DNA from: Limisphaerales bacterium
GTDB taxonomy: Bacteria > Verrucomicrobiota > Verrucomicrobiia > Limisphaerales > UBA11358
Assembly (NCBI GenBank): GCA_025362675.1
Contig: JANYFN010000165.1
Span: 1-45,565, forward strand
Direction: 5' to 3'
Length of the DNA stretch: 45,565 nt
Shown: piece by piece, positions 29,531 through 38,430 of the stretch
Position numbering within the stretch: position 1 is the first letter of the stretch
How the letters are laid out: the number at the start of each line of letters is the position of its first letter
The notes under the pieces: generated by a model
What the model saw: only the letters and a program-made list of their open reading frames with translations
Databases searched by the model: none
Told to the model about the DNA's origin: nothing
Program-made: the position numbers and the translations under genes

Positions 29531-30811
29531 ATGAATGGCACCAACGTTGCTCCCTTGGACTTGAAAAAAAACGGACGTAAGTCCAAGTCCAAAATTAACA
29601 TGAACAAGATTAAAGTCGGCGTCGTCGGCTGCGGCTATTGGGGACCAAACCTCATCCGCAACTTCCGTTCGCTCGCAGATGCAAACCTGAAGATGATGTG
29701 TGACATGAGCACGGCGCGGCTCAAGCACCTCAAGGCACTTTACCCCGAAGTAGAGTGCGAAACCGATTATGCCCGGATGCTCGCTGATGGCGGTTTGGAT
29801 GCCGTCGTGGTGGCCACGAGCGTAAAATCTCATTATCCGCTAGCCAAAGCCGCGTTGCTCGCCGGCAAACATACATTCATCGAAAAACCGATGGCGGATT
29901 CCGTGGAGCATTGCGAAGAATTGGTGGAAATCGCCAAGCGCAATGGCCTCGTGCTGATGATCGGCCACACGTTTTTGTATTCGCCGGTCGTCCGCAAAAT
30001 CAAGGACATCATTGACAAGGGCGACATCGGCGAAATCCGTTATATTTCCGCGCGCCGGTTGAATCTCGGTCTGTTCCAGAAAGACATCAACGTCGCCTGG
30101 GATCTCGCGCCGCACGATTTGTCCATCATCATGTCCATCATGGGTGAGATGCCCATCGCAGTGAATTGCCGGGGTAGTGCACATATCACGCCTGGCATCG
30201 AGGACGTGACCACGATGTGCCTGACGTTTAATAAACAACGGTCGGCGACGATTCAGAGCAGTTGGCTCGATCCGCGCAAAGTTCGTGAAATGACCATCGT
30301 TGGCAGCAAACGCATGATTGTTTATGATGATCTCGCGCCGCTCGAAAAAATCCGGGTGCATGACATGCGCGTTGAGCGTCCGCCGCACTACGATACGTTT
30401 GGCGAATTTCAGTATTCCTACCACTACGGCGATATGTATGCGCCTTACATCAAGCAGGAAGAACCACTCAAGACTGAGTGCCAGCATTTCATTGATTGCA
30501 TCAACAACGGCACGACGCCAATCAGTTGCGGCACGCGCGGCACCGATCTTGTGCGTATTTTGGAGGCATCTTCCGAATCGCTTCGTCACGGCGGTGGCGC
30601 CGTGGAATTTGTGGCGATGCACAACAGCCATGGCGTTTTCAACGGCAATGGTAACGGCAATGGAGCAAAAATGTTGCCGGTCACGCGCGTTCCCATCAGC
30701 AACGGCAATGGTCACGGAAACGGCCACGGTTTTCGCAATGGCGGAAAAAAACGGGCGGCGCGCAACGGCACCAAGTCGCCCGAAATCAACATTGTTCTGA
30801 ACGGAAAGTAA
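29531..30811 (+). CDS. Gfo/Idh/MocA oxidoreductase, WlbA-like, copy 1, with Asn/Gly-rich tail
   Basis: 426 residues; the start may be ATG 29531 or the internal ATG at 29600 (MNKIKVGVVG), which matches the paralogue. The Rossmann motif is VGVVGCGYWGPN, with the family motif EKP (IEKPMADS) and the active-site HTFLYSP region. WlbA/WbpB oxidises the 3-position of UDP-N-acetylglucosaminuronic acid in diacetamido-uronic acid synthesis. The catalytic core ends near residue 350. The last 75 residues are an unusual tail with NGNGNGNGAK and NGNGHGNGHGFRNGG repeats, absent from copy 2 (38431). A WlbB-like gene follows after 9 bases. Confidence 0.88.
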   Translation: MNGTNVAPLDLKKNGRKSKSKINMNKIKVGVVGCGYWGPNLIRNFRSLADANLKMMCDMSTARLKHLKALYPEVECETDYARMLADGGLDAVVVATSVKSHYPLAKAALLAGKHTFIEKPMADSVEHCEELVEIAKRNGLVLMIGHTFLYSPVVRKIKDIIDKGDIGEIRYISARRLNLGLFQKDINVAWDLAPHDLSIIMSIMGEMPIAVNCRGSAHITPGIEDVTTMCLTFNKQRSATIQSSWLDPRKVREMTIVGSKRMIVYDDLAPLEKIRVHDMRVERPPHYDTFGEFQYSYHYGDMYAPYIKQEEPLKTECQHFIDCINNGTTPISCGTRGTDLVRILEASSESLRHGGGAVEFVAMHNSHGVFNGNGNGNGAKMLPVTRVPISNGNGHGNGHGFRNGGKKRAARNGTKSPEINIVLNGK

Positions 30812-30820
30812 TCGCCGTCC

Positions 30821-31315
30821 ATGACTCCGGCCAACGAACCGCTCCAGCGGATTGCGCCTAGCGTAAAGCTGGGCAAGAATGTTCGCATCTTCAGTTTCAC
30901 CAATCTTTACGGGTGTGAAATTGGCGACGATACCAAAGTCGGCACGTTCGTAGAAATCCAGAAAGGCTCGAAGATTGGCCGCCGTTGCAAAGTTTCCAGC
31001 CATTCGTTCATCTGCGAAGGCGTGACGATTGAGGACGATGTTTTCATCGGCCACAACGTCGTTTTCACGAACGATAAATTTCCGCGCGCCACGGCGAACG
31101 GCCAGTTGCAGACCGAGGCAGACTGGGCGTGCATTCCCACCTTGGTAAAAAAAGGTGCGTCCATCGGGTCCGGCGCGGTGTTGCTTTGTGGCATCACCGT
31201 TGGCGAGAATGCGATGATTGGTGCGGGTAGCGTGGTGACGAAAGACGTTCCTGCTGGTGCCACGGTGGTGGGCAATCCGGCGCGTCTCGTCAAGCCGCGC
31301 ACAGTGAAGGCGTGA
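30821..31315 (+). CDS. hexapeptide-repeat N-acetyltransferase, WlbB/WbpD-like, copy 1
   Basis: 164 residues of left-handed beta-helix: repeating hexads such as IGDDTKVGTF, IGRRCKVSSHSF and IGSGAVLLCGITVGENAMIGAGSVVTKDV. The ending AGATVVGNPARLV is typical of acetyltransferases that act on UDP-3-amino sugars. Position next to the WlbA-like gene supports WlbB (UDP-2-acetamido-3-amino-uronate acetyltransferase). Together with an aminotransferase, this makes UDP-diacetamido-uronic acid. Copy 2 is at 39443. Confidence 0.9.
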   Translation: MTPANEPLQRIAPSVKLGKNVRIFSFTNLYGCEIGDDTKVGTFVEIQKGSKIGRRCKVSSHSFICEGVTIEDDVFIGHNVVFTNDKFPRATANGQLQTEADWACIPTLVKKGASIGSGAVLLCGITVGENAMIGAGSVVTKDVPAGATVVGNPARLVKPRTVKA

Positions 31316-31319
31316 TTTT

Positions 31320-32333
31320 TTGCGGCAGATCAATCCACTTGAGTCCCCAGACTGGGATGCGAAATTAACGGCTCGTCCGGATTTTACATTTTTCCATGGT
31401 GCGGCTTGGCAACGTGTCCTGACCGCCACTTACGGTTTCACGCCATTATTTTTAGCGCACGAAAATACACTATGGCCGTTGATGGAGGTAAATAGCTGGC
31501 TGACCGGCAAACGTGGGGTTTCGCTGCCGTTCACGGATAATTGTGAGCCGCTAGGGGGCGACCAAAAAGCTTTCGGGGAAATTTTTACCGCCGCGGTTGA
31601 GCTGGGGAAAAAACGTGGCTGGAAATATCTAGAGGGACGTGGCGGCCGAAATATTTTGACGGACGCGACGACTTCAATTTCTTTTTTTGGACACAGCGTG
31701 ACGCTGGACAAGGACGAGGCGAAGATGTTTGAAAAAATGGATGGCTCCATGCGTCGCGCCATCCGTAAGGCGGAAAAAGAAAACGTCACCGTGGAAATTT
31801 CGCAGTCCGAATCCGCCATGCGGGATTTCTTTCATTTGCAGTGCCTCACGCGCAAACGGCACGGGTTGCCGCCGCAATCGCTCGAATTCTTTCTGAACAT
31901 TCAGAAATATATTCTGTCTCAAAATCTCGGCTTTGTGGCAGTGGCGGCTCACGGCGGCAAAAAAATCGCGGCCTCGGTTTATTTTTTCCTAGGTGGCAAG
32001 GCGATTTACAAATATGGCGCGTCCGATTTCGCGCATCAGGATTTGCGCGGCACCAATTTGGTGATGTGGGCGGCGATGCGAAAATTGGCTCATGATGGGG
32101 TGCAGACGCTGCATCTCGGTAAAACCTCGCTGGAGCATGACGGATTACGACGGTTCAAACTGAACCTGGGGGCGACGGAAGAAACTTTGGACTATTTTCG
32201 TTACGATTTCCGCCGATGTCAGTTTGTTACGGACAAAGATTCTGTGGCGGGTTGGCACAACCGGGTGTTTGGCACCTTGCCCTTGCCAGCGACGCGGTTG
32301 GCTGGCCGGCTGCTTTACAAACATTGGGCGTGA
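31320..32333 (+). CDS. FemAB/GNAT-like protein of polysaccharide loci
   Basis: 337 residues. The start is probably the TTG at 31320, four bases after the previous stop. The C-terminal half (about 130-330) resembles the FemAB/GNAT-fold acyl- or aminoacyltransferases found in bacterial exopolysaccharide and PEP-CTERM-linked loci: KYGASDFAHQDLRGTNLVMWAAM and LHLGKTSLEHDGLRRFK are typical. It could add an amino acid or acyl group to the polymer, but this is inferred. No exosortase gene is in the window. Confidence 0.78.
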   Translation: MRQINPLESPDWDAKLTARPDFTFFHGAAWQRVLTATYGFTPLFLAHENTLWPLMEVNSWLTGKRGVSLPFTDNCEPLGGDQKAFGEIFTAAVELGKKRGWKYLEGRGGRNILTDATTSISFFGHSVTLDKDEAKMFEKMDGSMRRAIRKAEKENVTVEISQSESAMRDFFHLQCLTRKRHGLPPQSLEFFLNIQKYILSQNLGFVAVAAHGGKKIAASVYFFLGGKAIYKYGASDFAHQDLRGTNLVMWAAMRKLAHDGVQTLHLGKTSLEHDGLRRFKLNLGATEETLDYFRYDFRRCQFVTDKDSVAGWHNRVFGTLPLPATRLAGRLLYKHWA

Positions 32334-32368
32334 TTTTTGCGAATAAATTGGATTAATATTGAACTTAA

Positions 32369-34594
32369 ATGAATAACTTGAATAACAACAGCCATCATGA
32401 ACCGGCCTTGGGCTTCAGCCTGGCGGACATTTATTTCATCTTGTTCCGGCACAAGAAAGCTATTGTCGTGATGACTTTGCTGGGATTGCTTGCGGGCACG
32501 GCCTATTACTTTTCTCAGGAACCGCCTTTTCATACCGATGCGAAGTTGTTGATCAAATACATTACGGAGACCCACGATGATACCGCCAACAATAAGAATA
32601 CCCAATTGAAGGAGGCGGGAGATGCGAACACCGGGGTCTTGATGGCAGAGGCGCAAATCATGTCTTCCTTCGATTTATTCAAGCAGGTCGCGACCAACAT
32701 CGGACCGGAAAAGATTTTGGCGAAGTTGGGTGGCGGTAGTGATCCCATTCTGGCGGCGGATCAAATCCGGCGGCTCATTAAAGTTATACCTGAAAAAGAC
32801 AGCGGCGTGATCACCATCACATTTACGCATCCCGATGCCGAGATGTGCCGGCCCGTATTGGCTGAGGTCATTCAAGATTACATGGAATTATCGCGTATCA
32901 CGCACATCGCGGTCGGTATTTCGGATGAAGCGCTCCAGGAGCGGATTAATAGCATGCGTCTCCAGATCAACCAGATTGATGACGAAATCCGCATTGCCAA
33001 AACCAATGCGGGCATCGTGGATTTGGCTGGTGCCAAGAAGTCGTATCAGGACGAAGTGGATCGCATTAGTCGCGAGTTGTTTACCGCAAATATTGATGGG
33101 GCCATGCCAGAACCACTTCCTAAAAATCCAGTCACGACCAGCCCGCCGGCCACCAACAGTGCCGCCACCCCGCCGGCCGCTGAAATAGCTCGCTATAAAA
33201 ATGCCGTGTCACGCTTGTCCATGTTTCAGAAAAAAGAGGACGAATATCTTTTCAAATATGCGTATCCGGAATCAAATAAGTTAGTGGTGGAAGTTCGTGA
33301 AAACATCGCCCAAGTCGGTAAAATTAAAACGGAACTGGAAGAAAAATATCCATCGCTCGCCGAAATGGTTTTTCAGCCGGTGGATACCACTCCCACGACT
33401 GCCGCCGGCAATTCCTCCAGCCAGCCTAATTATTCCCCAGCGCGCGTCAAAAAGCTTGAAACTCACTTGGAACTCGTCAAGGCGCAAGCCATCAAACTCG
33501 ACGAGGCGGAGAGTCGGATCGGCGATTTAACGCGCCGCAAATTAATTCTGGATCACAACTACGAAGCCTTGAATTTGCAGATTGAACAGAACCGGATTCG
33601 CCAGGCATTTGGGCCGGGACAGATTTCAAACATCTCAGTATTTGAAACCCCGACGCCGCCCTCTAAAAACATGGGCAAATATTACAAAGTCATCGGCGGC
33701 TTGGTGTTTGGAGGCTTGCTGGCAGGCTTGTTCTGGGCCTTTATCTTTGAGCTTTATATTGACCGCACCGTCAAGCGGGCGAGTGAGATTGAAACCAAAC
33801 TTAACATTCCCTTCTTCCTTGCCATTCCTGCGATCAGCAAGATTGATCGCAAGTTATTGGCGGCTCCGAGTCGGCAGACGGAGTTTGGCGGCCCAGCCTC
33901 ATCCGGCGGCAGTTTAGTGCCAACGGCCAATCTCGAAATGAATTCTTCACTCGTCAATCACGCGCTCGATTCGCATTACGATGCGTTGCGCGACCGGTTG
34001 GTGCTCTATTTTGAATCCATAAATCTGACGCGCAAACCGAAACTCGTCGCGGTAACGAGCGCCGGGCGCGGCGCGGGTGTCAGCACCATTGCCTCGGGTC
34101 TCGCGGCCTCGCTTTCTGAAACGGGCGATGGTCGGGTATTGCTCGTGGACATGAATCAGGAAAACGGCGGCGCGCAGCAATTCTTCCACGGCAAGGCTAA
34201 TTGCAAATTAGACGACGCGTTACTCCGCGACAAACGCGATGAAGCGCTCGTGTCGGAACGGCTCTATGTCGTCTCCGAAGGCTCGGCGAGCGACAAGCTG
34301 TCCCGCGTGCTGCCGAAACGTTTTGCCGCGCTCGTTCCGCAGCTCAAGGCGAGCGATTACGATTACATTATTTTTGACATGCCCCCGGTTTCGCAGACTA
34401 GCATCACCACGCGTCTCGCGGGATTCATGGACACCGTCATGCTCGTGATCGAATCGGAAAAAACTGATCGCGACACCGTGCAACAGGCGAATGCTCTCTT
34501 GACGCAGTCTAAAGCGAACGTCACCGCCGTGCTGAACAAAACCAAGCAACATGTTCCGGGACGACTCATCCACGACATCAACGCCAAGGTCTGA
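32369..34594 (+). CDS. Wzz-type chain-length protein fused to a tyrosine-kinase-like domain with a deviant P-loop
   Basis: 741 residues. An N-terminal Wzz/GNVR domain is bounded by membrane helices (about 32-50, AIVVMTLLGLLAGTAYYF; about 435-460, VIGGLVFGGLLAGLFWAF) with long coiled coils between. The cytoplasmic ATPase-like domain (about 530-741) has Walker A' VLLVDMN and Walker B YIIFDMPP. The P-loop, near residues 560-575, reads SAGRGAGVSTIASG and lacks the lysine of GKT/GKS. The usual C-terminal tyrosine cluster is also missing (end IHDINAKV). It likely controls polymer length and export as a scaffold rather than an active kinase. Confidence 0.88.
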   Translation: MNNLNNNSHHEPALGFSLADIYFILFRHKKAIVVMTLLGLLAGTAYYFSQEPPFHTDAKLLIKYITETHDDTANNKNTQLKEAGDANTGVLMAEAQIMSSFDLFKQVATNIGPEKILAKLGGGSDPILAADQIRRLIKVIPEKDSGVITITFTHPDAEMCRPVLAEVIQDYMELSRITHIAVGISDEALQERINSMRLQINQIDDEIRIAKTNAGIVDLAGAKKSYQDEVDRISRELFTANIDGAMPEPLPKNPVTTSPPATNSAATPPAAEIARYKNAVSRLSMFQKKEDEYLFKYAYPESNKLVVEVRENIAQVGKIKTELEEKYPSLAEMVFQPVDTTPTTAAGNSSSQPNYSPARVKKLETHLELVKAQAIKLDEAESRIGDLTRRKLILDHNYEALNLQIEQNRIRQAFGPGQISNISVFETPTPPSKNMGKYYKVIGGLVFGGLLAGLFWAFIFELYIDRTVKRASEIETKLNIPFFLAIPAISKIDRKLLAAPSRQTEFGGPASSGGSLVPTANLEMNSSLVNHALDSHYDALRDRLVLYFESINLTRKPKLVAVTSAGRGAGVSTIASGLAASLSETGDGRVLLVDMNQENGGAQQFFHGKANCKLDDALLRDKRDEALVSERLYVVSEGSASDKLSRVLPKRFAALVPQLKASDYDYIIFDMPPVSQTSITTRLAGFMDTVMLVIESEKTDRDTVQQANALLTQSKANVTAVLNKTKQHVPGRLIHDINAKV

Positions 34595-34665
34595 AACCGC
34601 TGCGGTTACCCTTGCAGATTGACCGGCGTGAAATTTTTTCGAGCCGTTCACACTGACTATTTCCC

Positions 34666-36834
34666 GTGTTCAATCAAATCTATTACCGATTCAAGCCGTA
34701 TCTGCCTTGGCAATGGCGGATGAATGCGCGGCATCTCGTTTCCCAAGTTCAGCGCCGGCTGTATGCCGACACTTGGCCGATTGACCCACAGGCCGGCGTG
34801 GCCCCCGCCAATTGGCCTGGTTGGCCGGAGGGAAAGAAGTTTGCATTTGTCCTGACGCATGACGTCGAAGGCTCCATCGGCCTGGAAAAAGTCCGCCCGC
34901 TGATGGAGCTTGAAGTCAAAAAGGGTTTCCGTTCTGCCTTCAACTTTGTGCCCGAAGGGGAATACCGCGTGCCGCCGGAATTCCGCGCTGAGCTTGATCG
35001 CAATGGTTTTGAAGTTGGCGTGCATGACTTGCGCCACGATGGTAAACTTTTTTGGCCGGCTGAATTTTCCCGCAACATCAGCCGCATCAATACCCATCTG
35101 CGCGACTGGCGCGTCAAAGGTTTTCGCACCGGCTTCATGCTCCATGACCGTGATTTTCTGAACGGTTTGGAAATTGATTACGACGCCTCCACGTTTGACA
35201 CCGACCCGTTTGAGCCGCAACCGCAAGGCGTCCGCACCATTTTTCCGTTTTGGATTTCGCGCCCGCAAGGTGGCGGTTTTGTGGAGTTGCCCTATACCCT
35301 CGCGCAAGATTCTACCGTCTTCTTTGTGCTGCGGGAAAAAAACACGGACATCTGGAAACGTAAGTTGGATTGGATTGTTCAGCGTGGTGGCATGGCGCTC
35401 GTTAACATTCACCCGGACTATATCAATTTCAAAGGCGGGCAACCCGAGCCGTCCGAATATGGCAGCGAGCTCTATGCGGAGTTTCTCTCGTATGTCGCCG
35501 AAAATTATCCCGGCCAATATTGGAACGCCCTGCCGCGTGACATTTCCAATTGGTATCGCCGTTCATTTCACTGCGAACAAAAAGGCTCGTCGCAAGCACT
35601 CAGTGTTCGCCGGGAAACCGGGCTGAAGAAAAAGCGCGCGGCGGTCGTCCTCTATTCCTACTACGCCAATGATCCGCGTCCACGTCGCGAATCCGAAACC
35701 TTGCAGCAGGCGGGCATGGAAGTGGATGTGATTTGCCTCCGGGAAAACGCCGGTGAACCCAAGAACGAAATCATCAATGGGGTCAGCGTCCACCGCGTAT
35801 CGCTCAAACGCCGGCGCTCGGGAGCCCTGATTTACGCGCTGCAATATTTTTGGTTTTTAGTGAATTCCTTTTTCATCCTGACCGGTTGGCGGTTTAGGAA
35901 ATACTATGATCTGGTTCATGTCCACAACATGCCGGATTTTCTCGTGTTCACCGCGCTGGTGCCCAAGCTCACCGGAGCCAAAGTTATTTTGGATTTGCAC
36001 GATCCGATGCCGGAACTGATGGTCACAATTTTTGGATTGAAGGAAAATAGTCTCGTGGTCCGGCTGTTAAAGTGGTTTGAGCGCATGAGCATCGGATTTG
36101 CGGATCGCGTGATCACGGTCAACCTTGCTTGTAAAAAAATTTTTTCTGCGCGCAGTTGTCCGGCGGAAAAAATTGACGTGCTGCTCAATGTCCCGGATGA
36201 ACGCATTTTCAAATTCCACGACAGTGCCGACTACCCGCCGCGCGATCAAAAAAAACCGTTCGTCATCATGTATCATGGGTCGCTCGTCGAGCGAAACGGA
36301 TTGGATCTGGCCGTCGAAGCCCTGCGGTTGGCGCAAAAAAATATTCCGGCCGCGCAGCTTCATATCTACGGCGGACGGACAGCGTATTTGGATGGTGTCC
36401 TCGAAAGCGCCAGCAAAAACGGGTTGAATGGTGCGGTTCACCACTTTGGTGCCAAGCCTCATTCAGAAATCACCAAAGCCATTGAGGCCTGCGACGTCGG
36501 CATTATTCCCAACCGACTCAATGCCTTCACCGAGATCAATACGCCCACGCGCATTTTTGAATATCTCTCGCTCGGCAAACCTGTGATCGCACCACGCGCT
36601 ACAGGCATCACCGATTATTTCGGTCCGGGTGATCTGATCTTTTTCCAGCTCGGTGACACGCCTGACCTCGCGAAAAAAATCGAATTCGCCTGCCGGGAAC
36701 CGGATGCCGTTCGCGAAATCACCCGTCGCGGCCAAGCTGTTTACCGCCGTCATTGTTGGAGTCAGGAAAAAAATCTATTGCTTGATCGAGTGTATGGCAT
36801 GCTGGCGGAAGAGGAGACCTGCGTCCTCAAATGA
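34666..36834 (+). CDS. polysaccharide-deacetylase-fold protein fused to a GT4 glycosyltransferase
   Basis: 722 residues, GTG start at 34666. Residues about 55-300 form a polysaccharide-deacetylase (NodB-like) domain: FVLTHDVEGS (motif 1, Asp dyad) and GVHDLRHDGKLF (metal-binding histidines). Residues about 330-722 form a GT-B glycosyltransferase of family GT4: VVLYSYYANDPRPRRES, DLHDPMPEL, VIMYHGSLVERNGLDLAVEAL and IFEYLSLGKPVIAP. The two activities are usually separate proteins. Its TGA overlaps the ATG of the next gene (ATGA). It probably adds a sugar and deacetylates it, or modifies its own product, in the polysaccharide repeat. Confidence 0.88.
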   Translation: MFNQIYYRFKPYLPWQWRMNARHLVSQVQRRLYADTWPIDPQAGVAPANWPGWPEGKKFAFVLTHDVEGSIGLEKVRPLMELEVKKGFRSAFNFVPEGEYRVPPEFRAELDRNGFEVGVHDLRHDGKLFWPAEFSRNISRINTHLRDWRVKGFRTGFMLHDRDFLNGLEIDYDASTFDTDPFEPQPQGVRTIFPFWISRPQGGGFVELPYTLAQDSTVFFVLREKNTDIWKRKLDWIVQRGGMALVNIHPDYINFKGGQPEPSEYGSELYAEFLSYVAENYPGQYWNALPRDISNWYRRSFHCEQKGSSQALSVRRETGLKKKRAAVVLYSYYANDPRPRRESETLQQAGMEVDVICLRENAGEPKNEIINGVSVHRVSLKRRRSGALIYALQYFWFLVNSFFILTGWRFRKYYDLVHVHNMPDFLVFTALVPKLTGAKVILDLHDPMPELMVTIFGLKENSLVVRLLKWFERMSIGFADRVITVNLACKKIFSARSCPAEKIDVLLNVPDERIFKFHDSADYPPRDQKKPFVIMYHGSLVERNGLDLAVEALRLAQKNIPAAQLHIYGGRTAYLDGVLESASKNGLNGAVHHFGAKPHSEITKAIEACDVGIIPNRLNAFTEINTPTRIFEYLSLGKPVIAPRATGITDYFGPGDLIFFQLGDTPDLAKKIEFACREPDAVREITRRGQAVYRRHCWSQEKNLLLDRVYGMLAEEETCVLK

Positions 36835-38411
36835 TCGCCGTTGCCGCCAAAGTGGAAGATCACCCGGTCGTGATCGAGTTATTCGAACTCTTCAAGACGC
36901 CGTGGGAATTTTTTCAGCCTGGCAGCCGCGCCGAAGTATTACTTTGCGCCCAAAATGAAATTCCCACGACTGCCGCCAAGTTGGTGTTGATTTACGGCAG
37001 CGAACTGAACGCTTTTGATCGCGCGCAATCCACACCTGTGCGTCCCTTGGGAGCACGACAAATGCTGGCCCACGGCGAGAAAAGTTTTCCGATTTATGGC
37101 CCAAGCCTCGCCTTTGAAAACGCAGCGAATCCAGCTCTGATGGAAGCCAAAAACGAATCGCAAACCATCGTCCGTATTGGTTACGATTTGTTTTCAGAAA
37201 TCCGTCAACTGCTCACTGTCGGCCAACCGATGGAGCACGCAGCCACGCCGACACTGGAACGGCACGTCGAGCTGCTGCGCGAGCTGATTCTGCGCCACGC
37301 CGCGCCGTTGCTGGAGATCCCGCCGGTGCCAGTCGGACACAACTTCATCGCTTGTCTGACGCATGATGTGGATCACGTTGGCATTCGCAATCATAAGTTC
37401 GACCATACGCTGTTTGGTTTTCTTTTTCGCGCTACCATCGGTTCCGTGCTCGACGTGGTGCGCGGCAAAAAAAACTTTGGTCAGTTGGCAACAAACTGGC
37501 TCGCGGTTTTGAAACTACCGTTCGTTCACTTGGGATTAGCTAAAGATTTTTGGTATCAGTTCGATCACTATGTAGAACTTGAAAACGGTGCGGCTTCGAC
37601 TTTCTTCGTCATTCCAAAAAAAGGCGAGACCGGTCTCGATGTCAAAGGCAACCGGTCGCCTAAACGCGCGGCGAGTTATGATGCGCGCGATTTAAAAGAT
37701 ATTTTGATCGGCTTGAAAAACGGCGGCAAAGAAATTGGAATCCACGGCCTGGATGCGTGGCGCGATGTGGTCGCCGGACGCGAGGAGAAGAAAATTATTT
37801 CCGACCTTACCGGCGCAACGGAATCCGGTGTGCGGATGCACTGGCTTTATTTCGGCGAGCAATCACCTGCGGTTTTAGAAGCCGCCGGATACACTTACGA
37901 TTCAACAGTCGGCTACAATGGCACGGTGGGTTATCGCGCTGGAACCACGCAAGTGTTCAAGCCGTTGACGACAAAATTTTTATTGGAATTGCCAATGCAC
38001 GCAATGGACACAGCGCTATTCTATCCGTCTTACTTGAATCTTTCGCCCGCACAGGCGGCAGAAAAAATGCGTCCGCTGGTGGAATTTGCCGTGCAATCCG
38101 GCGGCGCATTTGTGGTGAACTGGCACGACCGCAGCATCGCCCCGGAGCGATTGTGGGACGGCAGTTACACCGAACTAATTTCGGAATGCAAAAAAAATGG
38201 CGCGTGGTTTGCGACGGCCGGGCAGGCGGTGGCATGGTTCCGGCAGCGGCGCGACGTGGCTTTTGACCGTGGCGCGAATGGTATAAAAATTCGCACCGCA
38301 ACTGGGGTCGATAAAAATTTACCGGGCTTGCGAGTCCGCGTTCACGCGACGGGTGATAAGTTTTTGGACCAAACCGTGCGCGATGACATGGAGATCAGTT
38401 TGTCTGCTTAA
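36831..38411 (+). CDS. polysaccharide-deacetylase-fold protein, larger type
   Basis: 526 residues. The C-terminal half has the NodB-like motifs IACLTHDVDHVG (motif 1) and EIGIHGLDAW (motif 2, one histidine), then TYDSTVGYNGTVGYRAG and VVNWHDRSIAPE. The first 170 residues are of unknown function. It may remove acetyl groups from exported polymer or a precursor. It overlaps the fusion gene by four bases. No signal peptide is seen, so it acts in the cytoplasm or is anchored otherwise. Confidence 0.85.
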   Translation: MIAVAAKVEDHPVVIELFELFKTPWEFFQPGSRAEVLLCAQNEIPTTAAKLVLIYGSELNAFDRAQSTPVRPLGARQMLAHGEKSFPIYGPSLAFENAANPALMEAKNESQTIVRIGYDLFSEIRQLLTVGQPMEHAATPTLERHVELLRELILRHAAPLLEIPPVPVGHNFIACLTHDVDHVGIRNHKFDHTLFGFLFRATIGSVLDVVRGKKNFGQLATNWLAVLKLPFVHLGLAKDFWYQFDHYVELENGAASTFFVIPKKGETGLDVKGNRSPKRAASYDARDLKDILIGLKNGGKEIGIHGLDAWRDVVAGREEKKIISDLTGATESGVRMHWLYFGEQSPAVLEAAGYTYDSTVGYNGTVGYRAGTTQVFKPLTTKFLLELPMHAMDTALFYPSYLNLSPAQAAEKMRPLVEFAVQSGGAFVVNWHDRSIAPERLWDGSYTELISECKKNGAWFATAGQAVAWFRQRRDVAFDRGANGIKIRTATGVDKNLPGLRVRVHATGDKFLDQTVRDDMEISLSA

Positions 38412-38430
38412 AATTTAGAATCACAAAAAT

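Noticed and set aside
29840-31429. A 529-residue minus-strand open frame
   Set aside because: It is the antisense shadow of the dehydrogenase and acetyltransferase genes; the Arg/His-rich sequence matches no domain and lacks a start context.
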